Assembly: GCF_900069005.2 (NCBI RefSeq)
Contig: NZ_LN831279.1
Coordinates: forward strand, 957,463 to 1,020,371
Reading direction: 5' to 3'
Length of the DNA stretch: 62,909 nucleotides
Origin: Paenibacillus sp. GM2
GTDB taxonomy: Bacteria; Bacillota; Bacilli; Paenibacillales; Paenibacillaceae
How positions within the stretch are numbered: the stretch's first letter is position 1; every line of letters starts with the position of its first letter. A model generated the notes under the pieces. It had not been told where the DNA came from. It searched no databases and worked only from the letters and a program-made list of their open reading frames with translations. The position numbers and the translations under genes are program-made. This document shows positions 35,225 to 44,330 of this stretch, one piece after another.

Positions 35225-36433
35225 ATGTATACGGAACAAGAAGCAAGGAAGAAGATCCCGGTAACAGTGCTCAGCGGTTATCTGGGAGCCGGGAAGACAA
35301 CGCTGCTGAACCATGTTCTGCACAATAGGGACGGATTAAAGGTCGCAGTAATTGTCAATGACATGAGCGAAGTCAACGTGGATGCCAATCTGGTGAAATC
35401 AGGGAACGTATTGTCGAGAACAGAGGAGAAGCTTGTAGAGATGTCCAACGGCTGCATTTGCTGTACATTGCGCGACGATCTGCTGCGTGAAGTGCAGAAG
35501 CTGGCTGCTGAAGGGCGCTTCGATTATATTCTGATCGAATCCTCCGGAATCAGTGAACCCATCCCGGTAGCACAGACCTTTACTTATGCTAATTCGGATC
35601 TGGATATCGATTTAACCTCCCTGTCCCGCCTGGATACGATGGTAACTGTGGTGGATGCCAACCGTTTCTGGCATGACTTTGCGTCAGGAGAGAGCCTGCT
35701 CGATCGGGACCAGGCTGCTACAGAGGCTGACTATAGGGATATTGTGGATCTTCTGATCGATCAGATCGAGACCTGTGATGTGCTGCTGTTGAACAAATGT
35801 GATTTGGTAGAAGAGAAGGATCTGGTCAAGCTGGAGGCGGTGCTACGAAAGCTTCAGCCATCGGCCAAAATCATTCGTACTGTAAATGGAGTTGTCAACC
35901 CCAAGGAGATTTTAAATACCGGTTTGTTTGATTTTGAAAAGACAAGCATGTCCTCGGGCTGGATTTCGGAGCTTACTAAGAAGGAGCATACCCCGGAAAC
36001 CGAGGAATACGGGATCGGATCGTTTGTGTACCGCAGCAGGATTCCATTCCATCCGCAGCGCCTCAGCTATTTCTTCAGCAATTGGCCTGAGGAGGTGGTG
36101 CGGGCCAAGGGGTTGGTATGGATCGCGGCGCGCGGCGATCTGGCTGCCTCGTTAAGTCAGGCGGGACCTTCCATACAGTTTGGCCCTGCCGGATACTGGC
36201 TTGCTTCATTGCCGGAGGAGCAGCAGCGTGAAGTTCTGGAGAGCGAGCCTGAGGCACGGAAGCGCTGGGATCCTACATGGGGCGACCGCATGACCGAATT
36301 AGTCTTCATCGGTATCGACATGGATCAGAGGGACATCGAGAAAAGGCTGGCCCGCTGTCTGCTGAGCAACGAAGAAATGCAGCAAGACTGGAATAAATTT
36401 AATAATCCCCTGCCGTGGCTGAGTGAAGCATGA
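35225..36433 (+). CDS. COG0523 (CobW/ZigA/YciC-type) GTPase, putative zinc metallochaperone
   Basis: 402 residues. Walker A GYLGAGKT (18-25), the family's CxCC motif in NGCICC (C77, C79, C80), Walker B-like IESSGISEP, and LLNKCDLV as the base-recognition NKxD. The C-terminal CobW domain is at about 270-400. Zur-controlled members of this family are proposed to deliver zinc to essential enzymes during starvation. Same transcript as the zinc-free L33 gene. A second family member of different subtype lies at 51261. Confidence 0.9.
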   Translation: MYTEQEARKKIPVTVLSGYLGAGKTTLLNHVLHNRDGLKVAVIVNDMSEVNVDANLVKSGNVLSRTEEKLVEMSNGCICCTLRDDLLREVQKLAAEGRFDYILIESSGISEPIPVAQTFTYANSDLDIDLTSLSRLDTMVTVVDANRFWHDFASGESLLDRDQAATEADYRDIVDLLIDQIETCDVLLLNKCDLVEEKDLVKLEAVLRKLQPSAKIIRTVNGVVNPKEILNTGLFDFEKTSMSSGWISELTKKEHTPETEEYGIGSFVYRSRIPFHPQRLSYFFSNWPEEVVRAKGLVWIAARGDLAASLSQAGPSIQFGPAGYWLASLPEEQQREVLESEPEARKRWDPTWGDRMTELVFIGIDMDQRDIEKRLARCLLSNEEMQQDWNKFNNPLPWLSEA

Positions 36434-36452
36434 GATTTACTCAATAAATAGG

Positions 36453-36512
36453 GTTTACAAATCGTAATTATTACGATATTATGCTCTTTATAAAACGTAA
36501 AAATTACGATTA
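36453..36512 (+). promoter_or_regulatory. znuCBA promoter with two Zur boxes
   Basis: TTTACA (36453-36458), 18-base spacer, TATTAT (36477-36482). Zur box 1 at 36459-36479 (core ATCGTAA-TTA-TTACGAT) fills the spacer; box 2 at 36492-36512 (AAAACGTAA-AAA-TTACGATTA) follows the expected start. Confidence 0.85.
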
Positions 36513-36521
36513 AAGGAAGAG

Positions 36522-37232
36522 ATGAATGTGATTTTATCATCCATGCGCGAGGTGGTGTTTGGATACGGGAATGAACCGGTCATCGAAAACTTGTCATTGG
36601 ACATCCATGCCGGGCAATTTGTCGGTGTTGCGGGGACTAACGGCGCAGCGAAGTCTACTTTGCTGAAGCTGATGCTGGGCCTGATCAAGCCATGGAGCGG
36701 TTCGGTCCGAATTAATCGCTTCATGGAGGACGGCTCGAAGATGGCCGTGGCGTATGTACCGCAGCATGTGTCTTCCTTCAACGCCGGCTTTCCCAGCAAG
36801 GTTAGCGAGCTGGTCCGTTCCGGTTGTTACTCTCGCTTGGGATTATTCGGTCGTTTCAAGAACGAGCAGCGGCAGATTGTTGAACGAAGTCTGAAACAGG
36901 TTGGCATGTGGGAATTCCGCGATCGGAAAGTCGGAGAATTGTCGGGGGGGCAGAAGCAGCGCGTCTGCATCGCCCGGGCGCTGGCCCAGGAGCCGCAAGT
37001 GCTCGTCTTGGATGAGCCTACGACGGGAATGGATGCGGCAAGCCGGATAGAGCTTTACGAGTTTTTAAGAGCTGGCGTAACGCAGCAAGGCCATACGGTT
37101 ATTATGGTTACCCATGGGCTTGAGGAAGCGGCGCCGTATCTCGATATGTTGATTCAATTGGAGCGGAAGGAGGAGGGATGGAGATGCTCGGCTACGAATT
37201 TATGCAGCGCGCCTTTTGGGCAGGGGGGTTAA
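36522..37232 (+). CDS. znuC: Zinc ABC importer, ATP-binding subunit
   Basis: 236 residues. Walker A GTNGAAKST (38-46), signature LSGGQKQR, Walker B VLVLDEPTTGMD, and switch His in VTHGLEE. The Walker A has Ala in place of the usual Gly before Lys; this may be a subfamily trait. It powers the ZnuB permease. The 3' end overlaps znuB by 49 bases or more. Confidence 0.93.
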   Translation: MNVILSSMREVVFGYGNEPVIENLSLDIHAGQFVGVAGTNGAAKSTLLKLMLGLIKPWSGSVRINRFMEDGSKMAVAYVPQHVSSFNAGFPSKVSELVRSGCYSRLGLFGRFKNEQRQIVERSLKQVGMWEFRDRKVGELSGGQKQRVCIARALAQEPQVLVLDEPTTGMDAASRIELYEFLRAGVTQQGHTVIMVTHGLEEAAPYLDMLIQLERKEEGWRCSATNLCSAPFGQGG

Positions 37233-38053
37233 TCGGCGTTATCGCTCCGCTGCTCGGCGTCTACTTAATGCTTCGCCGCCAGGCATTAATGGCGGACACC
37301 CTTTCGCATGTATCTCTAGCCGGGGTAGCTCTCGGCTCGGTCATGCAGCTGAATCCTTCCCTCAGCGGCTTCGCCCTGGCTGTAGCCGCAGGCATCGTGA
37401 TCGAGCAGCTTCGTCGTTCTTATCGTACATACAGCGAGCTGCCGGTGGCAATCATCATGACTTCGGGGCTGGCGCTGGCTGTGGTGCTGATGAGTCTGAA
37501 GCAGAATTGGAGCAAGAGCTTCAGCTCTTATCTGTTTGGTTCCATTGTCGCAGTAAGCAACACCCAGCTGCTGTTGATTGCTGCCGTGGCGTTAATCGGT
37601 TTTCTCTACTTTATAATCCTGCGGCGTCCTCTCTACAATCTGACCTTTGACGAGGATACCGCGGCGGCAATCTCCGGAGTTCGGGTCAGGCTGCTGTCAT
37701 TGTCCTTTGCGGTATTGACCGGGATGATCGTTGCTGCTGCCATGCCGGTTGTAGGCGTGCTTCTGGTCTCCGCGCTGATCGTTTTGCCTGCCTCGCTGGC
37801 CTTGCGCGTTGCTTCCGGTTTCACGGCAGCGATTCTGATCGCGATTGGCACCGGTCTGGCGGGCGTATTTTCCGGCCTTAGTATGTCTTATTATATCGAT
37901 ACGCCACCGGGCGGGACGATTGCATTAATCCTGCTCACGTTTCTGCTGATCACACTGCTGCTGCAAAAGCTGCTGCGAGTCTATGGTCGGCGCAGTACCA
38001 AAAAACAATATCCAAAGAAGGAGTTACTGAAACATGAAATTTTGGAATCGTAG
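37184..38053 (+). CDS. znuB: Zinc ABC importer, membrane subunit
   Basis: 289 residues from the ATG at 37184, 9 bases after AAGGAGG; the ATG at 37178 is too close to it. Seven to nine membrane segments of the ABC-3 permease family with the hallmark MLRRQALMADTLSHVSLAG near the start and AAMPVVGVLLVSALIVLPA. Overlaps znuC upstream and znuA downstream (20 bases). Confidence 0.93.
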   Translation: MLGYEFMQRAFWAGGLIGVIAPLLGVYLMLRRQALMADTLSHVSLAGVALGSVMQLNPSLSGFALAVAAGIVIEQLRRSYRTYSELPVAIIMTSGLALAVVLMSLKQNWSKSFSSYLFGSIVAVSNTQLLLIAAVALIGFLYFIILRRPLYNLTFDEDTAAAISGVRVRLLSLSFAVLTGMIVAAAMPVVGVLLVSALIVLPASLALRVASGFTAAILIAIGTGLAGVFSGLSMSYYIDTPPGGTIALILLTFLLITLLLQKLLRVYGRRSTKKQYPKKELLKHEILES

Positions 38054-39158
38054 TCTAACTGTTTTATCTTTGTCAATGATGCTGGTTGCAGCCGGTTGCG
38101 GCTCAAACGCAGGTACTGCGGGCAACGCAGCGAGCAACAACGGCTCGTCCGCTGCTCCCGAAGCGGCCGCGGATAAACCTGCAGCGGAAACGTTGGAAAT
38201 CAAGACGAGCTTTTATCCGATGTATGAATTTACGCGTCATGTAGCGGGGGAACTGGCCCATGTGGAGAATCTGGTTCCCGCCGGGATGGAACCGCATGAT
38301 TGGGAACCTACCGCGCAGGATATGGCCGCTATCTCTAAGGCCGACGTGCTTGTGTATAACGGCGCGGGTATGGAAGGTTGGGTAGAGCAGGTGCTGGACA
38401 GCGCGACGGGCAGCGGGCTCAAAGCGATTGAGGCCAGCCAGGGGATTGAATTGATGGAAGGCTCGGAAGAGCATGAACATGAACATGGCGAAGAGGCGCA
38501 TGAACATGGTGAAGAGGCGCATGAAGAGGGCGAACATGCTCATGAAGATGGTGAGCACGCCGATGAGAACGGCGAACACGAGAGTGAGCATGGACATGAA
38601 GAAGATGGGCATGGGCATGCCCATGATCACGGGGGGTTAGACCCGCATGTATGGCTGTCGCCGGCACTGGCGATTCAAGAGGTTCGCAACATTGAAAAAG
38701 GCCTGTCCGAAGCAGCGCCGCAATATGCTGAACAGTTTAAAGCGAATGCCGATGCTTATGTAGCCAAGCTGGAGGCGCTCGACAAGGAATTTACCGAGGC
38801 GTTGAAGGACAGCAAGCGCAAGGATTTCATTACCCAGCATGCCGCTTTCGGTTACCTGGCCCGACAATATGAGTTGACTCAAGTGCCGATCGCCGGGCTC
38901 TCGCCTGAGCAGGAGCCGTCAGCTTCCCAGATGGCCAAAATCGTTGAGTTTGCCAAGGAGCATCATGTGAAGACCATTTTCTTTGAAACCCTGGTTTCCT
39001 CCAAGGTAGCCGACACGATCGCATCGGAAATCGGAGCCAAATCGGCGGTGCTCAATCCAATTGAAGGGTTAACGCAGGAAGAGATAGACGGCGGTCTCGA
39101 CTATATTGCAGTCATGCGTCAGAATCTCGATTCGCTAAAGACAGCGTTGAACGAATAG
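38034..39158 (+). CDS. znuA: Zinc-binding lipoprotein of the ABC importer
   Basis: 374 residues. Lipobox in LVAAGC; then the cluster A-1/ZnuA fold with metal ligands expected in MEPHDWEPT, LDPHVWLSP and the HAAFGY segment. A His/Glu-rich loop (about residues 143-203, many HEHEHGEE-type units) is typical of zinc-specific members and may act as a zinc antenna. Ribosome site AAGGAG. Operon with znuC and znuB. Confidence 0.94.
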   Translation: MKFWNRSLTVLSLSMMLVAAGCGSNAGTAGNAASNNGSSAAPEAAADKPAAETLEIKTSFYPMYEFTRHVAGELAHVENLVPAGMEPHDWEPTAQDMAAISKADVLVYNGAGMEGWVEQVLDSATGSGLKAIEASQGIELMEGSEEHEHEHGEEAHEHGEEAHEEGEHAHEDGEHADENGEHESEHGHEEDGHGHAHDHGGLDPHVWLSPALAIQEVRNIEKGLSEAAPQYAEQFKANADAYVAKLEALDKEFTEALKDSKRKDFITQHAAFGYLARQYELTQVPIAGLSPEQEPSASQMAKIVEFAKEHHVKTIFFETLVSSKVADTIASEIGAKSAVLNPIEGLTQEEIDGGLDYIAVMRQNLDSLKTALNE

Positions 39159-39183
39159 TCTATAAGAATCTGGTGAAGGGGAT

Positions 39184-39648
39184 ATGAAAACGGGAGATGG
39201 AAGAATGGAGAACAAGTCGAATCCTATGATTCAAGCTATGGAGTCCAACGGTTTGCGTATTACCTCGCAGCGCAGATGGATCGCGGAGCTGTTCTCCGTC
39301 TCCACCGGATTCGTGTTGCCGCGTCAGGTTCACGCTTATATATCGGAGCGGCTTCCGGGAGTTAGTTACGACACGGTGTACCGTAATCTCCGATTGCTGA
39401 CGGAAATCAATCTGCTGGAGCAATTCGATTTTCCGGAGGGGGTCCGTTTCAAGTTGAGATGCGGCCCGGACCATCATCACCACCATTTTATCTGCATGAA
39501 ATGCCAGCGAACCTTTCCGATCGATTTTTGTCCGCTGGACAGCGGCATCGTTCTACCGGAATCATTCCGCGTTATCTCGCATAAATTTGAAATTTTTGGT
39601 CTGTGCAACTCGTGTACAGCAAGTAAAGGAGGGAGTAAAAATGGCTAA
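39184..39648 (+). CDS. zur: Zinc uptake regulator, Fur family
   Basis: 154 residues. Winged helix with [14 protein letters not shown] and [13 protein letters not shown] (recognition helix), a His-rich [12 protein letters not shown], and a second CxxC pair (CNSC) near the end for the structural zinc site. Placement between znuA and the zinc-free rpsN, within a transcript that itself has Zur boxes, supports Zur rather than Fur or PerR. An alternative start is the ATG at 39205. Confidence 0.88.
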   Translation: MKTGDGRMENKSNPMIQAMESNGLRITSQRRWIAELFSVSTGFVLPRQVHAYISERLPGVSYDTVYRNLRLLTEINLLEQFDFPEGVRFKLRCGPDHHHHHFICMKCQRTFPIDFCPLDSGIVLPESFRVISHKFEIFGLCNSCTASKGGSKNG

Positions 39649-39910
39649 GAAATCAAAGGTCGTTAAAGAGCAGAAGCGGCAAGCATTGGTTCAAAAGTAT
39701 GCGGAAAAGCGCAGAGAGTTAAAAGAAAAAGGCGATTATGCGGCTTTGCAAAAGCTGCCCCGCGATTCATCGCCCACACGTCTGCATAACCGCTGTGCTG
39801 TGACAGGACGGCCAAGAGGATATATTAGCAAATTCAAGGTGTCCCGGATCGTATTTCGTGAAATGGCCCATAAGGGACAAATTCCCGGCGTGAAAAAGTC
39901 CAGCTGGTAA
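39641..39910 (+). CDS. rpsN: Ribosomal protein S14, zinc-free paralogue
   Basis: 89 residues, [14 protein letters not shown]... to GVKKSSW. It has the long form of S14 with the [16 protein letters not shown] core and no CxxC pairs, so no zinc ribbon. AAGGAGGG precedes the start, and it overlaps zur by 8 bases. Expression with znuCBA-zur would replace zinc-containing S14 under starvation, as known for B. subtilis YhzA. Confidence 0.93.
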   Translation: MAKKSKVVKEQKRQALVQKYAEKRRELKEKGDYAALQKLPRDSSPTRLHNRCAVTGRPRGYISKFKVSRIVFREMAHKGQIPGVKKSSW

Positions 39911-39928
39911 CCGAACATTTTACCATAC

Positions 39929-40007
39929 GGGCGACAGAAGCACAGGAGCGGATGCGCCTTCCCGAAATGAGGAGGACGATATCTTTTCCCGCTTCTGCCG
40001 CCCTTTT
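39929..40007 (+). terminator. Long-range hairpin after rpsN
   Basis: GGGCGACAGAAGC (39929-39941) pairs with GCTTCTGCCGCCC (39991-40003), followed by TTTTGAT. The 49-base loop is unusually long. It may be the operon terminator. Confidence 0.5.
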
Positions 40008-40069
40008 GATATCTTTGATTCTCGTAAGCCCAAAACTTAGGAGATTAAATGACAAACCTATAAAAAAGC

Positions 40070-40117
40070 TTGAAAAAACAGAAAATCTAATTGATAATGA
40101 TTATTATTATCAATTAG
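40070..40117 (+). promoter_or_regulatory. Promoter and Fur box of the ECF/ABC iron operon
   Basis: TTGAAA (40070-40075), 17-base spacer, GATAAT (40093-40098). The segment 40093-40111 matches 17 of 19 positions of the Fur consensus (GATAATGAT-x-AT-x-ATTATC), inside a perfect 12-7-12 palindrome at 40087-40117. It covers the -10 box, implying iron-dependent repression of the genes downstream. Confidence 0.85.
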
Positions 40118-40137
40118 ATAAAGAGAGGAGAATTTGA

Positions 40138-40731
40138 ATGAGACAAAAGCTTCGAACTAAAGATTACATACTCATCGGTATATTCAGCATCCTGATTTAT
40201 ATTGTTAATGCTATTGTGGGGATTGCATTGACGCCCGTCATGGCCTTTGCCATGCCGTTGATATCCGGCGTCTGTCTGTTTTTCTCGGCTACGGTATATC
40301 TGGTTATGGCGATGAAGATCGGCAAAAGAGGGACTCTGCTGCTCATGGCGGTTGTCACAGGACTAATATATACGATCATGGGAGTTCCGTTGATGCTTGC
40401 TTTCTTTATATTGGCGGGCCTGATTGGCGAAGCGGTGCTGTTCAAGGGAGGCGGAGGACAATATCGCCGAATTTCACGCCAGGCTTTGGCCTATGCCGCA
40501 TATGGCGCTTTGTTTGGCCTGGGCGCCTATGTGACGATATACGTGTATGGCAGCGATTATCTTGAGGCGATGTATGACCCGGAAATGCGGGAACGCATGG
40601 CCTATTTTGCGTATTCTCCGGTCTGGATCATCGGGAGCTCGGCTTTTTCGTTCATCCTGACCTTGCTTGGCAGCCTGCTTGCTGCCAAGTTGCTGCGCAA
40701 ACACTTTATGAAGTCCGGATTGATTAAATAG
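40138..40731 (+). CDS. ECF transporter S component, MptD/Trep_Strep-like
   Basis: 197 residues, about six membrane segments (KDYILIGIFSILIYIVNAIVG first). It resembles the Trep_Strep/MptD type of substrate-specific ECF components. First gene after the Fur box, with an EcfT and double EcfA further down the same operon, so it should supply substrate specificity to that module. An iron chelate or haem-related substrate is inferred from Fur control only. Confidence 0.78.
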   Translation: MRQKLRTKDYILIGIFSILIYIVNAIVGIALTPVMAFAMPLISGVCLFFSATVYLVMAMKIGKRGTLLLMAVVTGLIYTIMGVPLMLAFFILAGLIGEAVLFKGGGGQYRRISRQALAYAAYGALFGLGAYVTIYVYGSDYLEAMYDPEMRERMAYFAYSPVWIIGSSAFSFILTLLGSLLAAKLLRKHFMKSGLIK

Positions 40732-40750
40732 ACCGATACGAAGGTGAGGG

Positions 40751-42598
40751 ATGAATATGGAAGCGAAATCCGAGATGTCCGGGCTAATCAAGATCGTTGG
40801 CGAGAAAAAAGCGCTGCTTATCACAGCCAGCCTGTTCTCCATTCTGTCCAGCTTGCTTCAAATCGCCCCGTTTGCAGCGGTTTACAAAATTATTGAAGAA
40901 TTGCTGCGGCATGCGCAAACACCTGCGGATATCAACAAAGATTTGATTTTACGCTGGGGGATTATCGCATTTATAGCTTTGGTTGCCGCACTGATCGCAT
41001 TATACATTGGCGGAATGTGCTCTCATATTGCGGCCTTCAACATTCTTTATCAACTAAGGCTTCGGTTGACCGAACATGTCGCCAAAGTGCCGATGGGCTA
41101 TCATACGAAAACAGCGATCGGTGAATTGAAAAAAATCATTGAAGTCAGCGTTGAAAAAATCGAGAAGTTTATTGCCCATCAACTTCCCGATCTGGTTAGT
41201 GCAATTGTAATACCGATTTTGCTAATCGGTTATTTATTTTGGCTCGACTGGCGGTTAGCGCTCATATTGCTGCTGCCGATTGGCATCGGCTTCTGGCTGC
41301 AGGCACGCATGTTTGCCAGTGAAGGCGGGCAAAAGGCTTATCGCCAATTTCAGTTTGCGGTTGAAGAAATGAACGCCACCGGTGTGGAATACGTTAGGGG
41401 CATGCCCGCCGTGAAGGTATTCGGCATTACCGCCGATTCTTTCCTGACTTTTAAGCAAGCCGTGGATCGTTACCGGGATATTTCCTTAAAAATCACGGAT
41501 CTATGCAAAACATCCTATAGTCTCTTCTTTGTTATCATAAGCTCTTTATTTACTTTTGTTGTTCCGATGGGCATTTTGCTCTTTAACGGTAATTCGGGGA
41601 ACCAGGCGTTTGCTATTACCTTTATTTTGTTCCTGATCGTTTCGCCAAGTTTGTCGGCGCCTTTGTTGAAGCTTCTATATTTGGGGGGCGGATTGCGAGA
41701 AATCGTGGAAGGGAACAAGCGGATCGAAAGTGTGCTGGCCGAGCCTGTGACCCAGGAGCCGGTGGTGCCACGGACGCCGGAATCTTATGACATCGCTTTT
41801 CAATCGGTGTCTTTTGCTTATGAGTCTAAAGAAAGCAAGGACTATAAGCCGGTTTTGAAAAATATCAATTTTACGGCAAAAGCGGGCGAGATGACAGCGC
41901 TCGTCGGCCCTTCCGGCGGGGGAAAGTCGACCATCGCTAACCTGCTGCTGCGCTTCTGGGACATACAGGAGGGCGTAATTACGATCGGCGGTGTGCCGAT
42001 TCGCGAAATAGGGACGGAAAAGCTGATGGACACCGTTTCATTTGTATTTCAAGACGTCCATCTCTTCTATGACACGATTGAAGAAAATATTCGGATGGGT
42101 AATGCCAAGGCTACCCGAGACGAGGTGATCCGAGCGGCGAGGACCGCTTGTTGCCATGATTTTATCGAACAGCTGCCGGAAGGCTACGATACGAAAATCG
42201 GAGAAGGCGGAACTTATTTGTCCGGCGGCGAAGCGCAGCGGATCGCCATCGCCCGGGCGCTGCTTAAAAACGCGCCGATTCTGGTTTTGGACGAAGCTAC
42301 GGCATATGCGGACGCCGAGAATGAACATAAAATTCAGCAAGGTTTGATTGAACTGGTGAAAGGAAAAACAGTTTTGATTATCGCCCACAGATTGTCCACC
42401 ATTCGCGGGGCCGAGCAAATTCTGGTCGTGAATCGCGGAGAAATTGTAGAACGCGGCACTCATGAGGAGCTGCGGAGAGAAGGCGGTCTGTACGAACAGA
42501 TGTGGCAGGCCCATATCCATGCCGCATCCTGGAGACTGGGAGCCGGGTCCCGGGAAGCCGCCTGGATTGGGGCCGAAGGAGGGAGCGGCCATGTATAA
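40751..42598 (+). CDS. ABC half-transporter 1 (exporter fold, YbtP/IrtA-like)
   Basis: 615 residues: six-helix membrane domain (about 1-330) fused to an ATPase domain. Walker A GPSGGGKST (about 385), signature YLSGGEAQR, Walker B ILVLDEA, and D-loop region ATAYADAENE. The exporter-like fold is also used by the siderophore importers YbtPQ and IrtAB. Ribosome site with GGTGAGGG; ATG 40757 is an alternative start. It overlaps the next gene by 8 bases and probably forms a heterodimer with it. Confidence 0.88.
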   Translation: MNMEAKSEMSGLIKIVGEKKALLITASLFSILSSLLQIAPFAAVYKIIEELLRHAQTPADINKDLILRWGIIAFIALVAALIALYIGGMCSHIAAFNILYQLRLRLTEHVAKVPMGYHTKTAIGELKKIIEVSVEKIEKFIAHQLPDLVSAIVIPILLIGYLFWLDWRLALILLLPIGIGFWLQARMFASEGGQKAYRQFQFAVEEMNATGVEYVRGMPAVKVFGITADSFLTFKQAVDRYRDISLKITDLCKTSYSLFFVIISSLFTFVVPMGILLFNGNSGNQAFAITFILFLIVSPSLSAPLLKLLYLGGGLREIVEGNKRIESVLAEPVTQEPVVPRTPESYDIAFQSVSFAYESKESKDYKPVLKNINFTAKAGEMTALVGPSGGGKSTIANLLLRFWDIQEGVITIGGVPIREIGTEKLMDTVSFVFQDVHLFYDTIEENIRMGNAKATRDEVIRAARTACCHDFIEQLPEGYDTKIGEGGTYLSGGEAQRIAIARALLKNAPILVLDEATAYADAENEHKIQQGLIELVKGKTVLIIAHRLSTIRGAEQILVVNRGEIVERGTHEELRREGGLYEQMWQAHIHAASWRLGAGSREAAWIGAEGGSGHV

Positions 42599-44330
42599 AT
42601 ATTTTTATAACATTTCCGGCGGAAGCATCCGAAGCCTGGGGCCTTCCACGATCGCGGCCTTGCTGGACGGGATCGCCAAGATCATTCCGGCAGCACTGCT
42701 GGTCGATATTTTTAATACGATCTATCGCTCCTTTGCCGAACCGGAGGCGGGTTTAAATATCGGGCGGCTGTGGACGGTTTGCGCCGTTTTGCTTATCTGG
42801 CTGGTTGTGGAGTACGCGGCGTATGCCTCGTTATACGACAAAACCTACAAAGTGGCTTACAGTCTGGCGGCATCCGGGCGATTGAAACTGGCTGAGCATA
42901 TTCGTCATTTATCGCTTGGCTTTTTTGGAAAAAGGGACCCGGGCGATATTACGAACCTGCTGCTTGGCGACTATGGTCAGGTCGAACATACGATATCGCA
43001 CAATGTTCCGCAGTTGATCAGTGGGATCATGCTGCCGGTGCTTGCGTTATTCGGGCTGGTGTTTCTCGATTGGCGCATGGCATTGGCCATGTTTATCGCC
43101 ATTCCCTTTGGAGTCCTGTTGCTCTGGCTTACCGATTCCGTGCAGGCCCGCTTGAGCGAAAGCCATGTCAAGGCCAAAAATGAAGCGGCGAGCCGGTTGC
43201 AGGAATATCTGGCCGGCATCCGCGAGATCAAGGCCCATAACATCGGAGGAAAGCGGTTCGAGCGCTTGCGCCTTTCTTTTGATCAATTAAAGCGGGCTTC
43301 GATTTCATTGGAAGGGGTTATGGGACCCATGATAATGGGGGCGATGGTGCTGACGCGGTCCGGCATGACTTTGATGATATTCGTCGGCAGCTATTTGCTG
43401 ATCGGCGGTACCATGTCGCTTCCCGTATTTCTGCTGTTCCTTTTAGTGGGAACCAAAGTATTCGAGCCGTTAACCGTCGTGCTGATGAATTATGGAGAAA
43501 TGCGTTATTCGGCTTACAGCGCGCAGCGCATCATGGATGTTCGCATGGAGAAGCCGCTGCCGGGAACGGAAAACGTCAGAGCGCATGCGCCGATTGAATT
43601 TGACCGGGTCTCCTTCGGGTACGATTCCGACCAGCCGGTCTTGAAAGACTTGTCCTTCCACATCGAGCCGAATACGATCACCGCACTGGTGGGACCGTCA
43701 GGAAGCGGCAAGAGTACGGTGACGCGTCTGCTGGCCCGCTTCTGGGACATTGATTCCGGCTCGATCCGTATCGGTGGCCGGGAAATCAAAGAAATAAATC
43801 CGGAGAGCCTGCTGGGGGATATATCCATGGTGTTCCAGGACGTGTATTTGTTCCAGGATACGATCGGCAACAACATTCGAATCGGCAACAGGGACGCTAC
43901 GCAGGCCGAGATCGAAGAAGCGGCCAAACGCGCCTGCTGCCATGAATTTATATCCAGGCTGCCGCAGGGCTACGACACACCGGTAGGGGAAGGGGGATCG
44001 ACGCTGTCGGGGGGCGAAAAACAGCGGATCTCCATCGCTCGAGCACTTCTGAAGGACGCTTCGATCGTGCTGTTGGATGAAGCGACGGCGTCGCTGGATC
44101 CGGAAAATGAATCGGCGGTGCAGCAGGCAATTAACGAGCTGGTCGCCAACAAAACGGTCATTCTGATCGCCCATCGCTTGAAGACGATCCAGCATGCCGA
44201 CAAAATTCTGGTGCTTGATCAGGGACAGCTCGCCGAAGAAGGAACCCATGCGGAATTGCTGGAGAAACAGGGCCTATACGCCAATTTGTGGCATTTGCAT
44301 CAAAATACCGACGGATGGCGGGTTAAATGA
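42591..44330 (+). CDS. ABC half-transporter 2 (exporter fold, YbtQ/IrtB-like)
   Basis: 579 residues from the ATG at 42591, preceded by AAGGAGGGAG. Six membrane segments then an ATPase with GPSGSGKST, LSGGEKQR, and IVLLDEATASLDPENE. The canonical SLD D-loop contrasts with the ATAYAD of its partner, as expected in an asymmetric heterodimer. Couples by overlap to both the gene before it and EcfT after it (4 bases). Confidence 0.88.
   Translation: MYKYFYNISGGSIRSLGPSTIAALLDGIAKIIPAALLVDIFNTIYRSFAEPEAGLNIGRLWTVCAVLLIWLVVEYAAYASLYDKTYKVAYSLAASGRLKLAEHIRHLSLGFFGKRDPGDITNLLLGDYGQVEHTISHNVPQLISGIMLPVLALFGLVFLDWRMALAMFIAIPFGVLLLWLTDSVQARLSESHVKAKNEAASRLQEYLAGIREIKAHNIGGKRFERLRLSFDQLKRASISLEGVMGPMIMGAMVLTRSGMTLMIFVGSYLLIGGTMSLPVFLLFLLVGTKVFEPLTVVLMNYGEMRYSAYSAQRIMDVRMEKPLPGTENVRAHAPIEFDRVSFGYDSDQPVLKDLSFHIEPNTITALVGPSGSGKSTVTRLLARFWDIDSGSIRIGGREIKEINPESLLGDISMVFQDVYLFQDTIGNNIRIGNRDATQAEIEEAAKRACCHEFISRLPQGYDTPVGEGGSTLSGGEKQRISIARALLKDASIVLLDEATASLDPENESAVQQAINELVANKTVILIAHRLKTIQHADKILVLDQGQLAEEGTHAELLEKQGLYANLWHLHQNTDGWRVK

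Noticed and set aside
39834..40055. Minus-strand 73-codon frame after rpsN
   Set aside because: Overlaps rpsN antisense and the terminator region; no ribosome site.
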